This document shows, one piece after another, positions 1 through 5,689 of a stretch of DNA of 7,147 nucleotides. The translations under genes and the position numbers were made by a program. Source of the stretch: DAOVRL01 sp964459805 (lineage in GTDB: Bacteria > Planctomycetota > Phycisphaerae > Sedimentisphaerales > Anaerobacaceae). Positions within the stretch are counted from its first letter, which is position 1, and each line of letters opens with the position of its first letter. The notes beneath the pieces are model-generated. The model searched no databases and was not told the origin of the DNA. It was given only the letters and a program-made list of their open reading frames with translations. The stretch covers positions 1 to 7,147 of the forward strand of contig CAYWOD010000193.1 in the NCBI GenBank assembly GCA_964459805.1, written 5' to 3'.

Positions 1-2
1 TT

Positions 3-44
3 AACGAATGGATTACAAAATTGGAGGATATTGGGAATCAATAA
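3..44 (+). CDS. possible C-terminal tail of an upstream gene (partial)
   Basis: The frame open from base 3 ends at TAA (42-44) and reads NEWITKLEDIGNQ. This would be an ordinary hydrophilic protein tail, 6 bp before the ATG of the HAD gene, which is operon-like spacing. A second frame is also open across the window edge, so this is only a guess from spacing and composition. No family can be assigned from 13 residues. Confidence 0.25.
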   Translation, partial: NEWITKLEDIGNQ

Positions 45-50
45 AATCTT

Positions 51-731
51 ATGCTTAAAGCGGTCATATTCGATTTCGACGGTGTAATAACCGACTCCGA
101 AGTTCTGCACTTTCGCGCGTTCAACACCATACTCGCGCCGTACGGTGTGGAGCTGACAACCAAAGATTACTACAAGACGTACTTGGGCTTTACGGACGTT
201 GACTGCTTTAAGGTGCTCATACACCAGGGGCGGCTCAAGGTAAACGAGGGGCAGATACCAAAGCTGGTTCAGCAGAAATTGGCAGTGTTCGAGGACTTGG
301 CAAAGAACGAGGGCCGGATTATCGAGGGCGTTCGCGGCTTGATCAGTATGCTCGATCAGAACAAAATAGAAATGGCTATATGCTCCGGCGCCCTGATGCC
401 GGAAATTGAAATGATTCTCGAAGATGCCAAACTGCGTCAATACTTCGCGGTGGTAGTCTCGGCCGAGGAGACTGAAAAGAGTAAACCAGACCCGCAGGGG
501 TTCCTCTTGACGCTCAAGAAGCTCAACGCCAACCGCTGCGAGCCGATTGTAAGCGAGCAGTGCGTGGTGATAGAGGATTCACACTGGGGGTTAGAGGCGG
601 CCAAGGCGGCGGGCATGCACACGGTCGGTGTGACGAACTCATACGACGCCAGCCAGTTGAGCTTGGCGGAGAAGATCGTGGCCAACCTGAGCGAATTGAG
701 CATCGGCGATTTGCAGCAGCTTTGTGCGTAA
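51..731 (+). CDS. HAD-superfamily hydrolase, beta-phosphoglucomutase/phosphatase-like
   Basis: This is a 226-residue soluble HAD enzyme, likely a sugar-phosphate phosphatase or phosphomutase acting in the cytoplasm. All four HAD motifs are visible. Motif I is DFDGVITDS (residues 8-16), with nucleophile D8 and acid/base D10. Motif II is the serine of CSGA (111-114). Motif III is the lysine of SKPDP (K145). Motif IV is IEDS (174-177). An alpha-helical cap sits between motifs I and II (about 17-90), as in subclass I members such as PgmB, GPH and YniC. The length is normal. The start is fixed by MLKAVIFDFDG, the usual N-terminus of the family. The only GGAGG (23-27) is too far upstream to be a good ribosome site, so translation may be coupled to an upstream gene. 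The substrate cannot be read from sequence. Confidence 0.93.
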   Translation: MLKAVIFDFDGVITDSEVLHFRAFNTILAPYGVELTTKDYYKTYLGFTDVDCFKVLIHQGRLKVNEGQIPKLVQQKLAVFEDLAKNEGRIIEGVRGLISMLDQNKIEMAICSGALMPEIEMILEDAKLRQYFAVVVSAEETEKSKPDPQGFLLTLKKLNANRCEPIVSEQCVVIEDSHWGLEAAKAAGMHTVGVTNSYDASQLSLAEKIVANLSELSIGDLQQLCA

Positions 732-787
732 AGCGTTGCAGGCTAAGAGCCTATCCGAATAACCGGGTCGTCACGAGGCCGATCGAA

Positions 788-955
788 AGGCGCCGCGTGG
801 CTGCTTATCACGGAATCCGTGCAGACGTGGAGTTAGCCGGAGGAGTGTTCGTCGACGAGCCGGTAGTGGTGGACGGGGCATTAGTCACTTCCCGCGGCTG
901 GCCGGATCTGCCGTACTTTATGCCCAAATTCCTGAAGGTGCTGGCGGGTAGATGA
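788..955 (+). pseudogene. C-terminal remnant of a DJ-1/PfpI-family protein
   Basis: The 55 codons before TGA at 953-955 read RRRVAAYHGIRADVELAGGV, then FVDEPVVVDGALVTSRGWPD, then LPYFMPKFLKVLAGR. This matches the end of PfpI/YhbO-type proteins: a Gly-Arg-Arg strand, an 'AGxxxVDEPVVVDG' segment, the 'LVTSR' strand, and a final helix after 'DLP'. Intact members are about 170 residues. The N-terminal two thirds are missing here, including the nucleophile elbow with its catalytic cysteine (AxCHG). Upstream, none of the three frames continues the fold, and no ribosome site or start suits a 55-residue peptide. I read it as a 5'-truncated fragment. It converges on the end of the LptC-like gene, 31 bp away. 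The longer open frame starting at 560 is an overlap artefact with the HAD gene. Confidence 0.75.
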
Positions 956-986
956 TTCACTCGGCCGGTGCGGCCGGCGCAGCTCG

Positions 987-3755
987 CTATTTCAATTGGA
1001 TCGTTCCCGGGGCGACGAGGTCGGCTTTGATCTCGCCGGTCTTCAAATTGTACTCGATCTCGTCGGTAAGCTGCCCGTTGAACAGGCACGGAAAATGCTC
1101 GCTGCCTACGACCTTCATCAGTTGTTTGGCGTGGTCGTAGAAGAGCCCGCCACCTATGAACTCATTGTCGGCGCTCTGATACGTGACGCCGCCGGAAGCA
1201 GTCAGGCTCGAGAGCTCGGTATCGCCGGCGGCCGTTTCGGTAAGGTTGGCCACGACGCGATTGGCCGTCACTATGTGGACCTCGCTGAATTTGCCGTCTT
1301 TGATGGGAAGGTACTTAACGACCAATGCCCCGGCCGAGCTGGCTTCGGCGATGATGCGATTTTCTCTCAGGAAATACTTCAGCGTATCGTAATTCTGAAC
1401 AATGGCCCAACAGGGGCGACTGAGGCTGAACTTGCCGGAGTCTTGATTCGGTTCGGGCGTCTCGGCGTTGGCGAGTCTTATCTCGCCGGGACCGGCGGCC
1501 GTATAAACCTCCTGGTTAGGATCATAATCGAACTTGCGGCATATCAACTCTATGCCGCTGAGCAGAAAATCGCCGGCCGTCTTTTTGGTGGCGAGCCTGA
1601 CGACGCTGCCGTATGCGCTTAAGTGCTCAATGCCGGAGGACGGCGTGGATCTGTCGTTGGTGTCGCTCGCCAAATCCACCGTCATTCGCTCCGACATAAG
1701 TATATGCTCTTCAACGAAATTCGGGTCTTTCTGCACCACTCTGGACTTGCAATCACCCTCGAAGAGGATCTGATTTGAGGACGGCAGAAAATGGGCTTGC
1801 TTCTTCGCAGTTACTGTCCCGGGGAGCGGAGCCGCCTTTGCGTTGGGGTCGCCAAAAGCATCCACGAAGAACCCAAGCTCGACCGGCCCGACCGCAAGAA
1901 TATCAGGCATCTCAGAAAGCCCTTTCGCCCCGTCCTTCGGCAGATTCGCAATAAGCTGCGACGATCTAAGCGTGAAGTTCTGCTCCGGCGCCATACCCTC
2001 CTGCGGCATCGTACAGAGGCAATTGACGTCGAAGATAACCTGATTCGAATCCGGCAGGAACCGGGCCTCCTTTTGGGCCGTCACTCTCACCGGCGCCGGC
2101 GGCTCCTTGCTGACTGCAGCGTTCGAATCCTCCCGGTAAAAGATAAACTCCACCGGCCCGGCGCCAATGATTTCCGGCGAAACATCCGACCGCCGGGATA
2201 TGTCCTCCCGCAGATTCACGGTGAGCTTCGACGCCGAAAGCGTCACATCTCGCTGCGCCGTCAGCCCTTGCTGCGGCGTTGCACAAAGAGGGGTGCCCTC
2301 GAAGATAACCTGATTTGCGGCCTTGAAGAACTTCGCTCCTTTTGTAGAAGTCACTGTGACCGGAACACTCGTTTCGTTCGCTTCGACGGCCATTACGTCA
2401 CCGGTGTAGAACACAAGCTCCGACGGACCGGCTGCATTCGCATCGCCCGTCGCTGCGCTATAGTCGATCCGGCCCGTACGGAACGTCGCTCGATTTTCGG
2501 CGGCATCGAGCTTTTTGTCTTCTCGCCCCTGGGTGCGGGCCGGCCCGGCCCCGCTCCCGGAAAAATCCTTTATCGTCTTTCGCGAGTCCGCCGGCACAAG
2601 CAGAATGCCATTGTCGCACGTAATCACGATATCAATCATCTTCTCAGCCGGCTTGTTCGGTTCGTTCGGCTCCGAAGCGCCTGCTTTCGCCTGCTCACCG
2701 GCTGCAGGAGACAGCTCGGTCTCCTTCGCGGCCGCAGCCGTGGCCCCCGGTGCATCTGCACCGTCCGCGCCGGCTTCGTCGCTTTCTTCAGCCGAGCTTT
2801 TCGACCACAGGATGTCATAAATCGTAACATCTTCCTTGGCAAAAACCAACTGCTCGGGCGTATCGATGACAACGTTCTTACTGAGAATGCACTTGTAGTA
2901 TTCACCCTCGGTCTGCTCAACAGCTTCCCGACCGGACGATGCCGGGACCTTTGCCTGTTCGGACTCAACAGTTGCAGAGAGTTTGCCCGGTTCCTGAGTT
3001 TTAGCCGTCCCGACCGCTTCTACGCCCTTTGTCGGAGCCCCCGTCTGCGGGCCTTTTTGCACGACGAGATTCGGCTCGGTTTCTGAAAACAAAGCCGACT
3101 CGGAAGTCTTTATGTGCAGACTCTCCACATGAGGCAGTCGAAGATACTCCAGTCGCTCGGCCCGGTCGTTATAGACAAATTCCAGCCCTCGACCGAGCAT
3201 CTGAGCCTCTGCCGAGACAAATTTCACCGGCCCCGCCGTCGAAAACTGCGACTTGTCGCTTAGAAAAACGAGACTGTCAAGATAAAGAACACTCTCCTCG
3301 CGGCCACCCGCCTCGCCGGGCAAAATACGGATAACTACGTTCCCGCTGAACGTGGCGTCTTTGGGCGTTGAGTCGCCCACGACCGTTTCAAGCTCGGTTG
3401 TCCCTTGGTCGGCCCTGATGTGACACTCGAACCGGCGCTGGTAGATCTTCATCCAGGGCTTTTCCACCTCCCAGACGTCGCCTACCGTGCGGATAAGCTC
3501 GCTGAACCCGAACTCTCTGTCAATTTCCTTATTTGCGTTTACGTGCTTATAGACAGGATTCTTAAGGACGGGAATTTTAATGTCGCCGATCTTCCCCGCC
3601 TGGCCGTCGAAGCCCGCGAGGTTGCTGTCACCGAGGTCGATCTTGCTCTGCACGTCAATCGGCGGTGTTTTGCTCATGCGGCTGTAGAGCACGTATATCC
3701 CAAAGACCGCCGCCAGCGAAACAACGCCGATAAGTAGTTTTCGTAAAACAGACAT
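987..3755 (-). CDS. giant LptC/OstA-like LPS-transport protein (922 aa)
   Basis: This is the probable periplasmic LPS-transport component, anchored in the inner membrane. A short basic N-terminus (MSVLRK) is followed by one membrane segment (about 7-24). An LptC-like beta-rich domain follows (about 60-215, including FECHIRADQG and the 'FSGNVVIRI' strand). Next come a polar linker (233-283), a short beta segment, and an Ala/Glu/Pro-rich linker (about 319-372). Three tandem 90-residue units occupy 443-712. An OstA/LptA-like C-terminal part follows, for example ASGGVTYQSADNEFIGGGLF and the closing IEYNLKTGEIKADL. Classical LptC is about 190 residues, so this is nearly five times longer. The ATG at 3753-3755 has GTGAGG four bases upstream and lies 10 bp after kdsC, so it belongs to the same operon. 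The gene position (kdsD-kdsC-lptC) supports the role. LptC identity is by fold pattern and context, not by close similarity. A fused LptC plus LptA-like function is inference. Confidence 0.8.
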   Translation of the reverse strand: MSVLRKLLIGVVSLAAVFGIYVLYSRMSKTPPIDVQSKIDLGDSNLAGFDGQAGKIGDIKIPVLKNPVYKHVNANKEIDREFGFSELIRTVGDVWEVEKPWMKIYQRRFECHIRADQGTTELETVVGDSTPKDATFSGNVVIRILPGEAGGREESVLYLDSLVFLSDKSQFSTAGPVKFVSAEAQMLGRGLEFVYNDRAERLEYLRLPHVESLHIKTSESALFSETEPNLVVQKGPQTGAPTKGVEAVGTAKTQEPGKLSATVESEQAKVPASSGREAVEQTEGEYYKCILSKNVVIDTPEQLVFAKEDVTIYDILWSKSSAEESDEAGADGADAPGATAAAAKETELSPAAGEQAKAGASEPNEPNKPAEKMIDIVITCDNGILLVPADSRKTIKDFSGSGAGPARTQGREDKKLDAAENRATFRTGRIDYSAATGDANAAGPSELVFYTGDVMAVEANETSVPVTVTSTKGAKFFKAANQVIFEGTPLCATPQQGLTAQRDVTLSASKLTVNLREDISRRSDVSPEIIGAGPVEFIFYREDSNAAVSKEPPAPVRVTAQKEARFLPDSNQVIFDVNCLCTMPQEGMAPEQNFTLRSSQLIANLPKDGAKGLSEMPDILAVGPVELGFFVDAFGDPNAKAAPLPGTVTAKKQAHFLPSSNQILFEGDCKSRVVQKDPNFVEEHILMSERMTVDLASDTNDRSTPSSGIEHLSAYGSVVRLATKKTAGDFLLSGIELICRKFDYDPNQEVYTAAGPGEIRLANAETPEPNQDSGKFSLSRPCWAIVQNYDTLKYFLRENRIIAEASSAGALVVKYLPIKDGKFSEVHIVTANRVVANLTETAAGDTELSSLTASGGVTYQSADNEFIGGGLFYDHAKQLMKVVGSEHFPCLFNGQLTDEIEYNLKTGEIKADLVAPGTIQLK
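1620..2429 (-). repeat. three tandem 270-bp (90-residue) units inside the LptC-like gene
   Basis: Residues 443-532, 533-622 and 623-712 line up without a single gap. Each begins GPxEhxFY/F (h = hydrophobic) and has a (T/R)VT(S/A)xK strand at +24. At +38 comes NQ(V/I)(I/L)F, at 481, 571 and 661, and the later part carries a (K/Q/R)-(L/M)-x-x-(N/D)-L strand. By hand count, units 1 and 2 share about 34 of 90 residues and units 2 and 3 about 27. At DNA level the 15-mer gaagataacctgatt occurs exactly at 2031-2045 and 2301-2315, with a diverged copy at 1761-1775. The strand-rich pattern is what is expected of stacked OstA/LptA beta-jellyroll layers. Confidence 0.88.
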
Positions 3756-3765
3756 AAAACCTCAC

Positions 3766-4284
3766 TCAGGCATCGCCCATGTATCTTTCCATGAGATCGG
3801 GCCATTTGCCGGTTTCTTTGAGAATGTGCTCTATCACTTCCCGCACAGCGCCGCTGCCGCCGGCCCGGCTCGTTACGTAGTCGGCATACTCCTTGACCTC
3901 GTCAACGGCATTGGCCACCGCCACCCCAAATCCCACGTATCGTATCACGGGCAAATCAGGCAGATCATCCCCGATATAGGCCGCATTCTCCGGCGAAAGA
4001 CCGAGCCGGTCAAGAAATTCCTCAAACACCGGCAGTTTATAATGACAATCCTCAAATACGTGTTCTATCTGCAGTTGTTCGGCGCGGTGCTTCGTCGGCC
4101 CCGACGCCCTGCCGCTAAGAAGGGCAACCTTCAGCCCCGCCCTCTGCCACAGTCGAATTCCGTGACCATCGAGCACATTGAACAACTTGGTCTCGGTGCC
4201 GTCGGCGCTGACTACAATCGTCCCGTCCGTCAGAACGCCGTCAACATCCATCGCCAGCAGCTTAATTGCCGAGAGATTGGCCAT
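3766..4284 (-). CDS. kdsC: 3-deoxy-D-manno-octulosonate 8-phosphate phosphatase KdsC
   Basis: This enzyme hydrolyses Kdo-8-phosphate to Kdo and phosphate in the cytoplasm, the step before Kdo activation for LPS inner-core synthesis. The protein is a 172-residue cap-less HAD (subclass C0), the normal KdsC size; such enzymes form tetramers. Visible motifs are DVDGVLTDG (13-21; D13 nucleophile, D15 acid/base), LLSGR (55-59), K83 as the motif III lysine, and IGDDLPDL (104-111) for magnesium. The family-typical tail 'VTSRAGGSGAVREVIEHIL' closes the active site in KdsC tetramers. The common DGYGI is DGHGI here (39-43), a mild change. The ATG at 4282-4284 uses an AGGA lying in the last codons of kdsD, 8 bp upstream, so translational coupling is likely. 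It ends 10 bp before the LptC-like gene. Confidence 0.95.
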   Translation of the reverse strand: MANLSAIKLLAMDVDGVLTDGTIVVSADGTETKLFNVLDGHGIRLWQRAGLKVALLSGRASGPTKHRAEQLQIEHVFEDCHYKLPVFEEFLDRLGLSPENAAYIGDDLPDLPVIRYVGFGVAVANAVDEVKEYADYVTSRAGGSGAVREVIEHILKETGKWPDLMERYMGDA

Positions 4285-4292
4285 TGCCGAGT

Positions 4293-5270
4293 CTATCCTA
4301 CAACCTTGATTGTCAAGATGTCCTGCACGTCAATCACGCCGACGGGCCTGTTGTCCGCATCGACGACCGGCAGCTCGTCGATCCTGTACTTGTGGAAAAT
4401 CGCGGTCGCCTCGGCCGCCAAGGCATCGACCCTGATTTTCTTGCAATCGGCCGTCATAACCTCGCGTGCCTTGAATTCGAGGGCCTTGCGCCCGTGCCTG
4501 GTCACCAGCCGCCGAAGGTCTGCATCGGTGACAATCCCGGCTAATCTGCCGGCAGCATCGACCACCATCACGGCCCCGTGGCGCTTGACATCGCTCGTCT
4601 TTTCAAGCAGTTGGCTTATTGTCTCGCCGGCCGCCGCGATGGGCAGCTTCTCTCCGGGCTTGAACATCATCGACTGCTCCACCGTCATCAGCTTTGCGCC
4701 GAGCGAGCCGCCGGGATGAAACCGCACGTAATCCTCAACGCTGAACTTACGAGCCTTCATAACCGTAAAGGCAAGGGCATCGCCCACCGCTAACATACAC
4801 GCCGTCGAAACGCTCGGAGCAACGCCTAACGGACACGCCTCGCTCATCTGGCCCATGCAAAGGACAATGTCGCTGTGCTCGCCGAGCGTCGAATCGCTTT
4901 GGCCCGTAATAGCAATTAGCTTTATCTCCAACTGCTTGACCAGATTTATCAGCCGGGTAATCTCATCCGTCTCGCCCCCGTAACTCAGGACCATAACCAC
5001 GTCGTCCTTGCGCAACCTACCCAAGTCGCCGTGAACGGCCTCGGCCGGATGAAGAAAATGGCTCGGCGTGCCGGTCGAAGCTAAAGTAGCGCTTATCTTC
5101 TGGCCGATGATGCCGGCCTTGCCGATCCCGCTGACGATGCACGAGCCGCCGCAGTTATAAATCATCTCCGCAGCCTTGCCGAACGACGCATCGACAATAT
5201 GCGTAACCGAACCTATCGCATCGGCCTCGGCCTTTATCACCTCTCTGGCATATTCAAGGTCAAATTCCAC
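4293..5270 (-). CDS. kdsD: D-arabinose-5-phosphate isomerase KdsD/KpsF (SIS + 2 CBS)
   Basis: This enzyme interconverts ribulose-5-phosphate and arabinose-5-phosphate, the first committed supply step for Kdo. The 325-residue length is normal. A SIS domain (about 35-170) carries VSGIGKAG (46-53), ASTGTPSHFLHPAEAVHGDLG (64-84), and the EACPLG...STACMLAVGDALA segment (144-167). HPGGSLG lies at 185-191. Two CBS domains follow (about 200-258 and 268-325, with TDADLRR and IDVQDIL). K51, E103, E144 and H185 correspond to E. coli KdsD K59, E111, E152 and H193 with a constant offset of 8, so the catalytic set is complete. The usual SxSGET loop reads SYGGET (96-101). The start is GTG at 5268-5270, supported by GAGGTG (5281-5286 on the other strand) 10 bases upstream. 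It is first in the kdsD-kdsC-lptC operon. Confidence 0.95.
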   Translation of the reverse strand: MEFDLEYAREVIKAEADAIGSVTHIVDASFGKAAEMIYNCGGSCIVSGIGKAGIIGQKISATLASTGTPSHFLHPAEAVHGDLGRLRKDDVVMVLSYGGETDEITRLINLVKQLEIKLIAITGQSDSTLGEHSDIVLCMGQMSEACPLGVAPSVSTACMLAVGDALAFTVMKARKFSVEDYVRFHPGGSLGAKLMTVEQSMMFKPGEKLPIAAAGETISQLLEKTSDVKRHGAVMVVDAAGRLAGIVTDADLRRLVTRHGRKALEFKAREVMTADCKKIRVDALAAEATAIFHKYRIDELPVVDADNRPVGVIDVQDILTIKVVG

Positions 5271-5317
5271 TGCTCACAAACACCTCAATTCAACGCATTT
5301 ATGCAAAACTGAAAAAC

Positions 5318-5346
5318 AGTATCATAAAACCACCAACCACCGTCAA
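5318..5346 (-). promoter_or_regulatory. candidate sigma70 promoter of the kdsD operon
   Basis: On the minus strand, TTGACG (complement of 5341-5346; 5 of 6 to consensus) is followed after exactly 17 bases by GATACT (complement of 5318-5323; 4 of 6). Transcription would begin near 5311, leaving a leader of about 40 bases before the GTG start of kdsD. Position and spacing are good; it is a pattern match only. Confidence 0.5.
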
Positions 5347-5353
5347 GCAAATC

Positions 5354-5405
5354 TTTAGCCACGAAGGCCCAAAGCCACAAAAAAGGATTAGACACTGATT
5401 GCACC
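5354..5405. repeat. degenerate dispersed intergenic repeat-like stretch
   Basis: The stretch has two phrases: a 'ttagccacgaaggcccaaag' type followed by 'ggattagacactgattgcac'. I recognise both as resembling low-complexity intergenic sequences that recur many times in some environmental bacterial genomes (forms such as ccacgaaggcacgaag and acactgattacac). Within this window there is a single copy, so repetition cannot be shown here. It lies just upstream of the kdsD promoter and shows no coding signal. Confidence 0.3.
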
Positions 5406-5464
5406 AGCTCTAAAGAAGCGACTGTGCACTAACCGCGCGATCATCCATAGCTAACCCTGCATAT

Positions 5465-5599
5465 AGGTGCCATTCACCTTATCGGATGTATCCGGTCGGA
5501 AACTAAGATCCCTGGATATAGCCGTACCGAGTCTTTTCGGTGTTATTCTTTGTTTTTTGCCAAATACGGCTGCCCGAATATCCGATACACCCAAGGGTG
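5465..5599. other. inverted-repeat-rich element, possible structured RNA leader of the GGDEF gene
   Basis: No gene lies in 5271-5641, but this part is packed with complementary arms. They are AGGTG/CACCT (5465-5469/5475-5479), GGATAT/ATATCC (5514-5519/5578-5583), AGCCGTA/TACGGCT (5520-5526/5565-5571), CCGA/TCGG (5527-5530/5537-5540), and CACC/GGTG (5588-5591/5596-5599). TATCGGAT (5480-5487) can also pair over 8 bp with ATCCGATA (5580-5587), which competes with the GGATAT/ATATCC pairing. A U-rich run (5543-5558) follows the inner hairpin. It sits about 90 bp before the cyclase start and could be a regulatory leader, a terminator-type switch or a small mobile palindrome. I do not recognise a known riboswitch. 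Confidence 0.4.
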
Positions 5600-5623
5600 G
5601 ACTATCACCTGAAGTTGTATGAA

Positions 5624-5653
5624 TTGAGCTAATCTGTACGATTGTGCGATTAT
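5624..5653 (+). promoter_or_regulatory. weak candidate promoter of the GGDEF gene
   Basis: TTGAGC (5624-5629; 4 of 6) and GATTAT (5648-5653; 4 of 6) are separated by 18 bases. This would place the RNA start near 5660, about 30 bases before the ATG at 5690. If real, the inverted-repeat element would lie upstream of the transcript rather than in it, so the two readings compete. Confidence 0.2.
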
Positions 5654-5675
5654 GCGCAAGACCGGTACGAATTCT

Positions 5676-5681
5676 GGAAGG
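5676..5681 (+). promoter_or_regulatory. Shine-Dalgarno GGAAGG selecting the ATG at 5690
   Basis: GGAAGG lies 8 bases before ATG 5690-5692. The alternative in-frame TTG at 5642 has no purine-rich site at a usable distance, so the ATG is the better start of the cyclase. Confidence 0.55.
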
Positions 5682-5689
5682 CACACGGT

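Noticed and set aside
560..787. The front part of the plus-strand frame that ends at 955
   Set aside because: It overlaps the end of the HAD gene in another frame and gives Arg/Gly-rich nonsense. Only the 788-955 portion resembles a real protein family.
963..975. GGCCG-GTG-CGGCC hairpin as terminator of the LptC-like gene
   Set aside because: The stem is only 5 bp with a 3-base loop, and no U-run follows on the minus strand, so a Rho-independent terminator is not supported.
1791..3086. A 431-codon open frame on the plus strand opposite the LptC-like gene
   Set aside because: It is very rich in Arg, Leu, Cys and His, has no recognisable domain, and lies wholly antisense to a well-supported gene. 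It arises from codon bias of the real strand.
3826..4719. A 297-codon open frame on the plus strand across kdsC and kdsD
   Set aside because: It lies antisense to two genes with complete catalytic motifs and shows no family features.
5520..5571. Group II intron domain V, because AGCCGTA pairs with TACGGCT
   Set aside because: Domain V is about 34 bases with a tight GNRA-capped hairpin and a fixed bulge. Here the arms are 38 bases apart with a U-rich interior, and there is no reverse transcriptase nearby.
5465..5640. Cyclic di-GMP riboswitch before the GGDEF gene
   Set aside because: The conserved core of the class I aptamer (CACGCACAGGGCAAACC and its tetraloop/receptor parts) is not present, and I see no class II core.
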